Source: Clostridium sp. KNHs205 (lineage in GTDB: Bacteria; Bacillota; Clostridia; Lachnospirales; Lachnospiraceae). Taken from it: DNA of 64,000 nucleotides. The position numbers were made by a program, and so were the translations under genes. Position 1 is the stretch's first letter, and every line of letters starts with the position of its first letter. Below are positions 7,305 to 15,143 of the stretch, in pieces. The stretch spans positions 1-64,000 of the forward strand of contig NZ_JNLE01000005.1 of NCBI RefSeq assembly GCF_000702945.1, given 5' to 3'. The notes under the pieces were generated by a model. The model was not told the origin of the DNA. It worked only from the letters and a program-made list of their open reading frames with translations, and did not search any database.

Positions 7305-7658
7305 ATGAAGTTTAATCCTGATTGTGTTCGTGACATATTGCTTACTGCGGAAGAAAACACAGGCTACCATAAAGAAATGGTGTACGAATCACCTGGTGAT
7401 TTTTCTTTACTGTCTAAGTATAATCATGATGAAATTATGTATCACTTATCACAATGTAAAGACAGTGGCTTGATTGACGGAATTGAAAATATATGGGGTG
7501 AATTTAAGATTAATGATCTTACTCCCCTGGGCCATGATGTCATTGCCAAAATAAGAGAAGATAAAACTTGGAAGAAAATATTAAAAGGCACAATTTCTTC
7601 AATCCCTACTCTTATAACAATTGCAGCTGAGGTATATTCCGCTCTACCACATAATTAG
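7305..7658 (+). CDS. DUF2513 family protein, separately transcribed
   Basis: The 117-residue product begins MKFNPDCVRDILLTAEENTG, the diagnostic opening of DUF2513. This small family of prophages and mobile elements has a winged-helix-like body (YHLSQCKDSGLIDG and NDLTPLGHDVIAKI). The start at 7305 is chosen because AAAGGAG lies ten bases upstream; the ATG at 7296 is too close to it. The gene faces the opposite way to all its neighbours and has its own consensus promoter, so it may be expressed in the lysogen like a phage cargo gene. It ends tail to tail with the next minus-strand gene. Function is unknown; the C-terminus is hydrophobic (SIPTLITIAAEVYSAL). Confidence 0.75.
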   Translation: MKFNPDCVRDILLTAEENTGYHKEMVYESPGDFSLLSKYNHDEIMYHLSQCKDSGLIDGIENIWGEFKINDLTPLGHDVIAKIREDKTWKKILKGTISSIPTLITIAAEVYSALPHN

Positions 7659-7906
7659 TAATCATCCTGGCCATTCCTTTTATAGGACTGGTCAGATTTC
7701 TTTTCTCCCTTGCTGTCATATTCTACAAAATGAACTGTAGTATCTACATCAGCTTGAATTGACCAACTTCCTGGTATGCAAGTAATACGGAATCCTGTAC
7801 AATCTTTACCGAATTCTTTTCCATTAATCTTGAAAATCTTCTTCTCAACATCAACTTCAATTGTTTTTAGCTCCTGCGGAATAATTAATTGCTCTTGTCT
7901 TTTCAT
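7655..7906 (-). CDS. Small phage protein of unknown function
   Basis: This 83-residue product begins MKRQEQLIIPQELKTIEVDV at 7906 behind AAAGGAGGTGAGAGA. It is mostly beta and soluble, with one cysteine pair (CTGFRITC) in the centre. An upstream ATG at 7945 would overlap the neighbouring gene and lacks a ribosome site. Its stop overlaps the tail of the convergent DUF2513 gene. I do not recognise the family. Confidence 0.55.
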   Translation of the reverse strand: MKRQEQLIIPQELKTIEVDVEKKIFKINGKEFGKDCTGFRITCIPGSWSIQADVDTTVHFVEYDSKGEKKSDQSYKRNGQDDY

Positions 7907-7919
7907 TCTCTCACCTCCT

Positions 7920-8081
7920 TTAATCCTTCTTTTCATTGGATCCACCGCCGACTAACAAAGGTATTAGTAAGGCAATTAACGGCCATGCAGACCCTGTTGT
8001 AATAACTGTCACTGTAACGGCCAATGAAACTCCCAGCCATGCAGCCCCCTGGACCTTATATGTATTGTCTTGTTTAAACAT
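7920..8081 (-). CDS. Small membrane protein, 53 residues
   Basis: ATG at 8079-8081 lies behind AAAGGAGAAACGC. The product is MFKQDNTYKVQGAAWLGVSL followed by a continuous hydrophobic stretch to residue 47 and a charged tail GGGSNEKKD. The hydrophobic part is long enough for one or two membrane segments. It lies between the antirepressor region and the rest of the early operon. Function is unknown. Confidence 0.55.
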   Translation of the reverse strand: MFKQDNTYKVQGAAWLGVSLAVTVTVITTGSAWPLIALLIPLLVGGGSNEKKD

Positions 8082-8123
8082 GCGTTTCTCCTTTCACTTT
8101 GAAGCTTGTCCCTCGTATACCGC

Positions 8124-8294
8124 CTAAGCGGTTTTATCATCAGATAATCGTTCTTTTACTCCGCTGTAATACTGTCTGGCAGCTATAGCACCACACCTTT
8201 TTAGAATTTTTTTCTGTTCCTCTGGTGATACAATAAAGTCATCCTTAATAATAATATGGGTATTCCCGTCATAATAATCCTTCACCACTGCCAT
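8124..8294 (-). CDS. Small phage protein, 56 residues
   Basis: ATG at 8292-8294 follows GGGAGGTGATAAGAT. The product, MAVVKDYYDGNTHIIIKDDF and onward, has a short beta hairpin followed by a helix rich in Lys and Arg and resembles small phage proteins annotated only as hypothetical. The good ribosome site and the operon position support it. Confidence 0.55.
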   Translation of the reverse strand: MAVVKDYYDGNTHIIIKDDFIVSPEEQKKILKRCGAIAARQYYSGVKERLSDDKTA

Positions 8295-8352
8295 ATCTTA
8301 TCACCTCCCATGCTATATCTTATGTGTACCTGGTTGTACTTCTTGACGGGTA

Positions 8353-8976
8353 TTACCCTGTTTTCTTGTTATTTAATCCATTGTAAATACTCTGGCTCAC
8401 TGATAAATCCATACCATATTTATCTGTTAAGCTCATGAGATTTACTGTGTCCTCCAGAATTGGTTGCCTGTCCACTAACATTTCAGGAGTCATGCTATCC
8501 TTCTTGATCATCTTAGGGTAACCATACATATTGGAAACTGCTTTATTGGCTATGGTATTTGCCTTGATGAAATCTACCTGTACCGGTTTCCTTAATGCCT
8601 GATTGAGTTTTCCCATTGCTTCTTTCTGATGTTCTTTGTCTAGCATCCGGAATACCTGGAATCCTTCAATACCAGAGGACTGACGGAGACTTTTTAGCAT
8701 TTCATAAACCCACCGTTTAAACTCTTTAGCCTCTTTCTTCCGGCTTTCAAATACGGCTTCATAAATGCCATATTCATTTACAATAAGCATTATCTGCGGA
8801 CCACCAGTAGTAGGAAGGGTGTCCTTTGAAACGACATCCTTTGGGAGTCTTTCATTTATCCTTTTGGCTGCTAAATCGAGCGCTGCCGCTACATCAGCAA
8901 GAACTGCCCACCATTCCCCATCCTTTTCTACAAAGCGGATTTTATGGTTTGACCAGAGTTCCGTTTTTATTTTCAA
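8353..8976 (-). CDS. Bro-N/Rha-type phage antirepressor
   Basis: The 207-residue protein opens with a BRO N-terminal domain: IRFVEKDGEWWAVLADVAAA near residue 13, LIVNEYGIYEAVFESRK near residue 64 and EFKRWVYEMLKSLR near residue 85 are its conserved blocks. The C-terminal half is helical and resembles ORF6C-type domains. Phage antirepressors with this layout bind DNA or the repressor to switch from lysogeny to lytic growth. Here the gene sits second in the leftward early operon, just behind the excisionase-like gene and across the control region from the repressor. Its start overlaps that gene by four bases. Confidence 0.8.
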   Translation of the reverse strand: MKIKTELWSNHKIRFVEKDGEWWAVLADVAAALDLAAKRINERLPKDVVSKDTLPTTGGPQIMLIVNEYGIYEAVFESRKKEAKEFKRWVYEMLKSLRQSSGIEGFQVFRMLDKEHQKEAMGKLNQALRKPVQVDFIKANTIANKAVSNMYGYPKMIKKDSMTPEMLVDRQPILEDTVNLMSLTDKYGMDLSVSQSIYNGLNNKKTG

Positions 8977-9158
8977 TTTGCTCCCTCCTGAATAGTCCTA
9001 CATTTAGTTTCGAACGCTTTTATATCGTCATCACTCACGCGATATTCCCTGCCTATTTTTAATGCAGGAAGTTTCTTTTTACGAATCCAATCCCAGACCG
9101 TTATTACCTGGACAGAATATCGTTCAGCAACTTCATCACAGGAATACAATTTTCCCAT
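8973..9158 (-). CDS. Excisionase-like MerR/helix-turn-helix protein
   Basis: The 61-residue product MGKLYSCDEVAERYSVQVIT...WIRKKKLPALKIGREYRVSDDD is a minimal winged-helix DNA-binding domain of the excisionase/MerR type. It is the first gene leftward from the control region. By position it could be the recombination directionality factor for the serine recombinase or a Cro-like regulator of the early promoter. Both are inference; DNA binding is secure. Confidence 0.75.
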   Translation of the reverse strand: MGKLYSCDEVAERYSVQVITVWDWIRKKKLPALKIGREYRVSDDDIKAFETKCRTIQEGAN

Positions 9159-9197
9159 AAAATTACTCTCCTTTCTTAAAAAATACTTGCTTATACC

Positions 9198-9248
9198 TCG
9201 GTTTAGTGATATACTATGTTTGCCAAACGAGTTATATCATCAAACCGA
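9198..9248. promoter_or_regulatory. Operator palindrome in the divergent lysogeny control region
   Basis: Sixteen-base arms at 9198-9213 (TCGGTTTAGTGATATA) and 9233-9248 form an inverted repeat with two mismatches around a 19-base centre. Further CCGA/TCGG half sites occur at 9327-9331 and 9347-9351. The region separates the leftward early operon from the rightward repressor gene, where repressor and Cro-type proteins bind. Confidence 0.55.
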
Positions 9249-9376
9249 ACTATAGTTGCGATTAATCTATTTGTTAGCTCATTATCACGAGCTATGCTTG
9301 AAGTATAGCACAGCATACCGAGCTAGTCAATAGTTTATTTCGTGTTGCCGAGATTTTTTTTTAGAGAGGAACCTTT

Positions 9377-10024
9377 ATGTACGAAATATTCGAAAAGCTA
9401 TGCGCTAAGCGCGGTATTACACCTTATAAATTCTGTAAGGATTCGGGCGTGAACTCATCCACTATAAGTACTTGGAAGAAAAATGAATCACTAGCAAGAC
9501 CCGATTTAGCTAAAAAAGTATGCGACTATTTTGGCATAACATTGGACTACTTAATGGGAAGTAGTTTCGTTGAAGAGATGGGACACGTAATTCAAGAAGA
9601 ACGAATTAATCAGGGGATTTCACAGGGAGAGCTGGCCCAACTCGTCGGAATTCCTGATACAGACTTATATAATTACGAAGTCTTAGACGAACCTATCAGA
9701 GAAGATATATTTGATGACATAGCATCTGCACTAGGTACTGATTATTTTACCCTGTTAGCAAAATACGATTTGTATGATGACTATATCCCCCCTCAATTTG
9801 ATGGGGATATTGCAAAGTTTGAGGCTTTTAAAAAAGCGCGCGATAAAGATGCTATGAATGAAGATCTATCTAAAGTTGTTGCTAAGAATGATACCGAGCG
9901 TAGGCTGATAATGCTCTGTAGAAAAGCTGGAGATGTATCTGATGATGATAAAGACGATATCGTAAATTTATTCGAATCCACTATAGACTTATATCTTAAG
10001 GCTAAAGGAATAAAAAAGGAGTAA
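9377..10024 (+). CDS. Phage repressor with two helix-turn-helix domains
   Basis: The 215-residue product has an XRE-type helix-turn-helix at residues 8-62 (KFCKDSGVNSSTISTWKKNE) and a second, more divergent one at residues 68-125 (ISQGELAQLVGIPDTDLYNY). An acidic helical tail follows. There is no LexA-type peptidase domain, so it cannot cleave itself; inactivation probably depends on the metalloprotease encoded next. AGAGAGGAACCTTT precedes the ATG. The gene reads away from the early operon across the operator region. The role as lysogeny repressor is strongly suggested by position. Confidence 0.8.
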   Translation: MYEIFEKLCAKRGITPYKFCKDSGVNSSTISTWKKNESLARPDLAKKVCDYFGITLDYLMGSSFVEEMGHVIQEERINQGISQGELAQLVGIPDTDLYNYEVLDEPIREDIFDDIASALGTDYFTLLAKYDLYDDYIPPQFDGDIAKFEAFKKARDKDAMNEDLSKVVAKNDTERRLIMLCRKAGDVSDDDKDDIVNLFESTIDLYLKAKGIKKE

Positions 10025-10027
10025 GTA

Positions 10028-10708
10028 TTGAGAAAACCTGACTTCGCAAGATGCACAAAAGAAGCTACTAAGCTATTACATAAGCAGGATATATCAAATC
10101 GTATATTAAATATACGTAATTTAAATTATGATAAGAATATTTTATTTGATTCTATTCAGAACTATAGTGACTTGACAAATACTCCTCTATCACGTTTTGT
10201 ATCCTCTGAAAACCAAGCACTGCGAGATGGATGTACTATATATGATAATAAAGCTAATTATTATATAGTTCTGTATAATGATGATATTAGACATTCAAAA
10301 CATCGAAACTGGACACTCGCTCATGAAATTGGGCACATATATTTGGGGCATACATACGACGGAGATATCGAAGAAATCGAAGCTCATTTTTTTGCATCTC
10401 AGCTCTTCATGCCTGATTACACCCTATATATGACTGCGAGTCAGCATAGAAGAATTACCGCTGAGGATATAGTAGAAATATTTGGTGTTTCTATTAGTGC
10501 TGCTGAGAAACGTATTAAAACAATGAATAGAATGTATGGAGTTTCCGTATATGAGAAATCTCACGAAATATGGTTGGCCCAAAAAGAACGTATTGATATC
10601 TATTATGAATGTAAAAGAAAAGGGTTAGAATATAGAAATGTTCTAGAGTTACTATTATGTCAGAAAAAATACATAAATCAACCGTTTTGTATAGACTCAT
10701 TAAGATAA
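10028..10708 (+). CDS. ImmA/IrrE-family metallopeptidase
   Basis: The zinc-protease motif HEIGH lies in WTLAHEIGHIYLGHTYDGD near residue 100, and the third ligand Glu in EEIEAHFFASQLFMP about 25 residues on. This is the ImmA/IrrE (DUF955) family. In Bacillus ICEBs1 and many prophages its members cleave the adjacent repressor to induce the element. The start is a TTG at 10028 behind AAAAGGAGTAAG, three bases after the repressor stop, so the pair is co-translated. The tail after residue 160 is species-specific. What activates it is not visible. Confidence 0.85.
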   Translation: MRKPDFARCTKEATKLLHKQDISNRILNIRNLNYDKNILFDSIQNYSDLTNTPLSRFVSSENQALRDGCTIYDNKANYYIVLYNDDIRHSKHRNWTLAHEIGHIYLGHTYDGDIEEIEAHFFASQLFMPDYTLYMTASQHRRITAEDIVEIFGVSISAAEKRIKTMNRMYGVSVYEKSHEIWLAQKERIDIYYECKRKGLEYRNVLELLLCQKKYINQPFCIDSLR

Positions 10709-10727
10709 TCAAGGGGGAGAAATTAAT

Positions 10728-12311
10728 ATGCAAAATTATGTGATGTATCTAAGGAAATCCAGAGCAGACGTTGAAGCTGAATCACATGGAGAGGGCGAAA
10801 CTCTTCTTCGACACGAAAAGATGTTACTTGAATTGTCAAAAAAAATGAAGTTGAATATAACAAAGATATACCGTGAAATTGTATCCGGAGATTCTATTGC
10901 CTCTCGTCCAGATATGCAAAAGTTACTGTCTGAGGTTGAATCTGGAATCTGGGCCGGCGTACTTGTAGTAGAGGTGGAGCGATTGGCTCGTGGAGATACC
11001 ATTGACCAGGGTATTGTTGCACAGGCATTTAAAGTTTCTAACACAAAGATTATTACCCCTCTTAAGACCTATGATCCAAATAATGAATTCGATGAAGAAT
11101 ACTTTGAGTTTGGTTTATTCATGTCGCGCCGAGAATATAAGACCATTAACCGCAGACTTCAAGGAGGACGCGTAGCCGCCGCAAAAGAAGGCAAATTTGT
11201 AGGATCAAGACCAGCTTATGGGTATAAAATAGCAAAGATACTAGGGGATAAAGGAAATACTCTGGAAGTCATTCCTGAACAAGCCAATATCGTAAAGCTG
11301 ATATTTTCACTATACACAGAAGGAATAATAGATGAATTCGATGAGAAAAGACGTTTAGGTATAGAACAGATAGCTCGAACACTAAACGAGATGCATATAC
11401 CTCCTTCAAGAAAAGACTATTGGGTAAAATCCACAATACGAGACATATTAATTAACCCAGTATACGCAGGTAAAATAAGGTGGAATTGGCGTGCAAACCA
11501 AAAACAAATAATTAACGGAGAGCCGGTAGTTAGCCGCCCCCGGAATGAAGAATATGTACTTGTGAATGGATTACATGAAGCAATTGTAAGTGAAGAAGTG
11601 TTCGCTAGAGCGCAAGAATTTATTGCTATGGCCCCTCCTGCACCCGTTGGATATAAAAATCAGATAAAAAACCCATTCGCAGGAATTATTGTCTGCGGGA
11701 TATGCGGTCGTAAAACAGTTCTTCGAAAAGGTTCAACGGTTGGAAATCATAGAAAAAAAGATTATATCGTTTGTCATGCAAGAGGTTGCAAAAATGTAGG
11801 ATCAGCATTTAATTACATTGAAGATAAGATACTTGGCACCATAAAATCTTGGTACGATCGATATACAGTAGAATTGGATCAGCAAAAAATAGAACCTGAT
11901 ATAAATCGAACTGTTATAGAAAAATCCTTGAAATCAATAAATGAAGAAATAGCTACGTTGAACAAGCAGCAGATAAACATTTTTGATCTCTTGGAGCAAG
12001 GAGTGTATTCCACTGAACAGTTTCTGGAAAGATCGCAAAACTTATCAGAACGAATAAATAGTGCTAATGAATCAAAGATATCAATAGAATCTAAACTTTC
12101 CCGATATATTGAAATGGAGACTGCATCAAATCAATTAATGCCAAAAATAAGACATCTTCTTGATGTTTATGAATCTTTGCCAAGTGCAGCGCAAAAGAAT
12201 GAATTGCTTAAGGAGATTGTAGAAAAAATTGAATATACCAAGGACAAAGCTGGATCACCTGAAGACTTCCAAATCGTGATGTATCCAAAGCTTCCTGTAA
12301 AGATTAATTAA
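10728..12311 (+). CDS. Large serine recombinase (phage integrase)
   Basis: The 527-residue protein has the full large-serine-recombinase plan. The resolvase-type catalytic domain at residues 1-150 has the nucleophile Ser11 in MYLRKSRAD and the arginine-rich active-site segment VEVERLARG. A Recombinase domain spans about 165-290. A zinc ribbon at 310-350 carries CGICGRK and CHARGCKN, followed by a long coiled coil at 375-460. These enzymes join attP to attB without replication and need a directionality factor to excise. AAGGGGGAGAAATTAAT precedes the ATG. The stop codon is within about 30 bases of the asnB junction, the usual place for an integrase beside its att site. Confidence 0.92.
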   Translation: MQNYVMYLRKSRADVEAESHGEGETLLRHEKMLLELSKKMKLNITKIYREIVSGDSIASRPDMQKLLSEVESGIWAGVLVVEVERLARGDTIDQGIVAQAFKVSNTKIITPLKTYDPNNEFDEEYFEFGLFMSRREYKTINRRLQGGRVAAAKEGKFVGSRPAYGYKIAKILGDKGNTLEVIPEQANIVKLIFSLYTEGIIDEFDEKRRLGIEQIARTLNEMHIPPSRKDYWVKSTIRDILINPVYAGKIRWNWRANQKQIINGEPVVSRPRNEEYVLVNGLHEAIVSEEVFARAQEFIAMAPPAPVGYKNQIKNPFAGIIVCGICGRKTVLRKGSTVGNHRKKDYIVCHARGCKNVGSAFNYIEDKILGTIKSWYDRYTVELDQQKIEPDINRTVIEKSLKSINEEIATLNKQQINIFDLLEQGVYSTEQFLERSQNLSERINSANESKISIESKLSRYIEMETASNQLMPKIRHLLDVYESLPSAAQKNELLKEIVEKIEYTKDKAGSPEDFQIVMYPKLPVKIN

Positions 12312-12345
12312 ATTATGTCTATGGCTGTTATCTTGTATGTGCGGA
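12305..12345. other. Right attachment junction (attR) inside asnB
   Basis: The integrase frame ends at 12311. From about 12338 the sequence is asnB in a different frame, beginning within the codons for CADEIFGGYPWF. The crossover lies between these points. The bases at 12312-12337 do not encode the Leu-Ser-Gly-Glu that normally precedes this motif, so they belong to the element's arm. The exact core cannot be fixed without attL. Confidence 0.65.
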
Positions 12346-13045
12346 TGAAATCTTTGGCGGATACCCCTGGTTCCACAGCAAAGAAGCCTTTGAAACTGCA
12401 GCCTTCCCCTGGTCCAGAAATATCGAGCCCAGAAAACAGCTCTTACAGGATGACCTGCTTCAACTATTAAATCTGGAGGATTATATCAATAAGACCTATG
12501 AAGCCTCCGTTGCAGAAACACCAAGACTCTCATCAGATAATGCAGAGGAAAGCAGACGAAGGGAAATCTCATATCTAAATATAAAATGGTTTATGGCAAC
12601 ACTGCTGGATCGTATGGACAGAACCAGTATGTTCTCTGGTTTGGAGGCCAGAGTCCCTCTTGCGGATCATCGAATACTGGATTATGTGTGGAATGTGCCC
12701 TGGGACATAAAATGCAAAGACGGTGTAGTAAAGCATCTGCTGCGCGAAGCCGCCAAAGGACTGCTGCCGGATGAGGTATTATACCGCAGAAAGAGTCCTT
12801 ATCCCAAAACCTACAATCCCCATTATGAAGCAATTCTTGCAGAAAGATTAACGGAAGTACTGAATAATCCCTCCTCTCCGGTTAACCGGCTTATTGACAG
12901 AAAGAAAGTGGAGGCTTTCCTTTCGACCCCTTCTGATTATGGTAAACCCTGGTTTGGTCAATTAATGGCTGGCCCTCAGATGCTGGCTTACTTACTGCAG
13001 ATAAATTACTGGCTTGATAAGTATAAAATCGAACTTGAAATCTGA
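12338..13045 (+). pseudogene. asnB: 3' fragment of asparagine synthetase B, interrupted by the element
   Basis: The frame from 12338 encodes CADEIFGGYPWFHSKEAF and continues for about 235 residues to EIEI at 13045. It includes MDRTSMFSGLEARVPLADHR and RRKSPYPKTYNP, which are hallmarks of the AsnB synthetase domain. The enzyme makes asparagine from aspartate, glutamine and ATP. The glutaminase domain and most of the ATP-binding domain (roughly the first 370 residues) are missing and should lie beyond the element's left end. The fragment has no start codon at the junction, but an internal ATG at 12593 could give a C-terminal piece. It is uncorrupted in frame, so excision could restore an intact gene. 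Confidence 0.85.
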
Positions 13046-13166
13046 GCTTTATAAATTCAATTAAGTTAGTAAGTACCCTCCTAAACCCCAGGAATTAAAT
13101 AAGCTTTGCACTTCAAGTACTTCAACAGCTCAAATACTGCCTAAATTATCCGTACAGGTATAATAA

Positions 13167-13227
13167 AATACCCTGCAGGCCGGACATTTTTATGAAAACT
13201 GTTCCAGCTTACAGGGTATTCTTTTTT
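13167..13227. terminator. Terminator between asnB and the chemoreceptor gene
   Basis: AATACCCTG (13167-13175) pairs with CAGGGTATT (13212-13220) across a 36-base loop and is followed by CTTTTTT. The T-run suits the plus-strand asnB transcript. Confidence 0.6.
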
Positions 13228-13274
13228 CTCTCAATTTCTATCTATAGCCTGTTATGGCTATATCCTTATCTTAA

Positions 13275-14972
13275 CTATTTAATTTTAAAGAAACCAACAT
13301 GTTCATTTAATTTTGCTGCACTTTCTTCATTCAGCTTCGCCTGCTGCAGTACCTCTGAAGTCTTCTCTGCTATGGAGGAGGATTTTTCTGCAATATCTGT
13401 TGCTCCCTTCGCTCCTTCATTTGTAGCTAAGGTCACTTCATCAATAGCTGTTTTTATATATTGAATGGATTCCTTTAAAATCTGAGTGGAGTCTTTTATT
13501 TCAGCTACCATAGCCTTTACAGTACCGGCATCAACATCATACTGCTCACCTATACGAACAGTATTTTCATAATCCTTAATTACCTGATTATCAACAAAGG
13601 ACAGTATATTCTGAGAGTCAACAACCAGTTCATTTACGGCATCAGCAACTAAGGTTGTAATATTTTCAATCTTAGATACAGCAGATTTTGAATCTTCTGC
13701 CAATATACGTATCTGTTCGGCAACTACCGCAAACCCTTTTCCAGCCTCCCCTGCTCTTGCTGATTCAATAGAGGCATTCAATGCCAGCAGGTTCGTCTGT
13801 GACGTTATGGATAGTATGGTTTGAGACAAGGATTTGATTTCTTCAATGGCTTTCGTTTTTTCTATGGACTGGCGCAGCCTCTTATTAGCACCTTCATAGG
13901 CAGTTACTGCTGTTTGCTGGGAAGACAGGGCAGCTTGCTTTAGATCGTCTGCTCTTCCTTTGATCTCGTTTGACAGGGTTATTCCATTGTCTAACTTTCC
14001 TGCAACGTTTGATATCTCCTTCTCTATTTCTGTAGCAGTATAGCCAATTTCCTGAACAGAAGCTGCTGTTTCTTCCATTCCTGCTGAAAGTTCTTCTGTC
14101 GTAGCGGAGATATTTTCAATATCTTCATATACATTATTTGAACTTGCCACCATATAGTCAATTGATTCTTTTATTTTACTGCTCTCAGTATGAATACTCT
14201 CCATCATTCGGCTGATATTTTTCTGCATTTGCAAAAAGGATCTGTTAATATCACCGGACTCATCTCTTCTAAGAATCTGTTTGCCTGAAAAGATACCGGT
14301 CAGATCACCGTTCTCAATTCTTGCCATGCTCTCTTTGATCTTAACAAATCCTTTGGATATGATTTCTCCAAGTACATAGGATACGATTAATCCCAGAACC
14401 AGCATTACTCCCAGGATAGCCAGGATATGAATTGATTTCTGTAATATATGTTCATTGAGATCCTGTGCAAATACACCACAGTACCACATTCCTACTACCT
14501 GATTGTTTTCATCATATAAAGGCACATAATAGGCATAGGCTTTTTTCTCTAATACCAGGGCTTCCCCTTTATATTCCGTATTTTCTCTTATAACCTTTTG
14601 TGCTACATTATCAGAAGCCTTGGTACCTACTACCCTGTTGCCGTTCTTATCGGTTATGGTGGTGGTCACCCTTGTGTCTCCTGCAAAAACCGTGTACATA
14701 TTATCTGTCTTTCCGGAGATTGCATCCAGTATTTCCGTGTTGTCATTCATAAGGGTTTCCCCTTTATAAAGGTCATCTCCCTCCACATGCCAGTTACCGG
14801 AGATCTTACTGTCCAGAAGCATCAAGCCCAGGGCAGAGTTACCTGACAGTTTATCATAAATCTCTTCTACTATTACATCTTTTACGGTCATTCGAAAAAA
14901 CACACCGACAAAAATAATAAAACTTAGTAATACTGCTGCAGAAGCAACTGATATTTTATATCGTATCTTCAT
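13275..14972 (-). CDS. Methyl-accepting chemotaxis protein with Cache sensor
   Basis: The 565-residue receptor has a membrane segment at residues 7-27 and a periplasmic single-Cache-type domain to about residue 180 (YAYYVPLYDENNQVVGMWYCG is a typical Cache strand pair). A second membrane segment follows at 183-207, then a HAMP linker and a long helical signalling domain. The hairpin tip QTNLLALNASIESARAGEAG near residue 395 is what contacts CheA and CheW. The ligand cannot be read from sequence; Cache domains mostly bind small organic molecules. It is a lone gene, bounded by a terminator at its 3' end. No CheR/CheB-recruiting pentapeptide is seen at the C-terminus. Confidence 0.9.
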   Translation of the reverse strand: MKIRYKISVASAAVLLSFIIFVGVFFRMTVKDVIVEEIYDKLSGNSALGLMLLDSKISGNWHVEGDDLYKGETLMNDNTEILDAISGKTDNMYTVFAGDTRVTTTITDKNGNRVVGTKASDNVAQKVIRENTEYKGEALVLEKKAYAYYVPLYDENNQVVGMWYCGVFAQDLNEHILQKSIHILAILGVMLVLGLIVSYVLGEIISKGFVKIKESMARIENGDLTGIFSGKQILRRDESGDINRSFLQMQKNISRMMESIHTESSKIKESIDYMVASSNNVYEDIENISATTEELSAGMEETAASVQEIGYTATEIEKEISNVAGKLDNGITLSNEIKGRADDLKQAALSSQQTAVTAYEGANKRLRQSIEKTKAIEEIKSLSQTILSITSQTNLLALNASIESARAGEAGKGFAVVAEQIRILAEDSKSAVSKIENITTLVADAVNELVVDSQNILSFVDNQVIKDYENTVRIGEQYDVDAGTVKAMVAEIKDSTQILKESIQYIKTAIDEVTLATNEGAKGATDIAEKSSSIAEKTSEVLQQAKLNEESAAKLNEHVGFFKIK

Positions 14973-15074
14973 AGTTAATTTGCGCGGATTGACAGCGCTT
15001 ATCCTTTCAAAAGTTCGTAGTAACTATCTCATTATACCTTTTTATTTTTGACAAAACAATCCTAAAAATGATAA

Positions 15075-15112
15075 AACCAGCCGGAATATTCAGGAAATAT
15101 TCCGGCTGGTTC
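15075..15112 (-). terminator. Terminator of the metNIQ operon
   Basis: A near-perfect hairpin, AACCAGCCGGAATATT paired across a short loop with its complement, lies 32 bases after the metQ stop and is followed on the minus strand by TTTTATCATTTTT. Confidence 0.8.
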
Positions 15113-15143
15113 TACAAAATATTTATGAAATTAATCTTGCGTT

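Larger units (their letters stand above)
1..12337. mobile_element. Right end of an integrated prophage or serine-integrase element (left end outside window)
   Basis: Every gene from the left edge to the serine recombinase is of phage early or lysogeny type: replication proteins, antirepressor, excisionase-like HTH protein, repressor, ImmA-type protease and integrase. The right boundary is set by the reappearance of asnB coding sequence at about 12338, directly after the recombinase stop codon. No capsid, portal, tail or lysis gene is visible, so a complete prophage would need those to the left. Without the left end, a phage cannot be told from an integrative element using phage-like genes. 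The right boundary is good to about 10 bp. Confidence 0.85.

Noticed and set aside
12312..12345. tRNA gene as integration target
   Set aside because: No tRNA-like sequence is present; the flanking DNA is asnB coding sequence.
12586..12833. Short frames on both strands inside the asnB fragment
   Set aside because: The asnB frame here is clearly conserved; the others are shadows.
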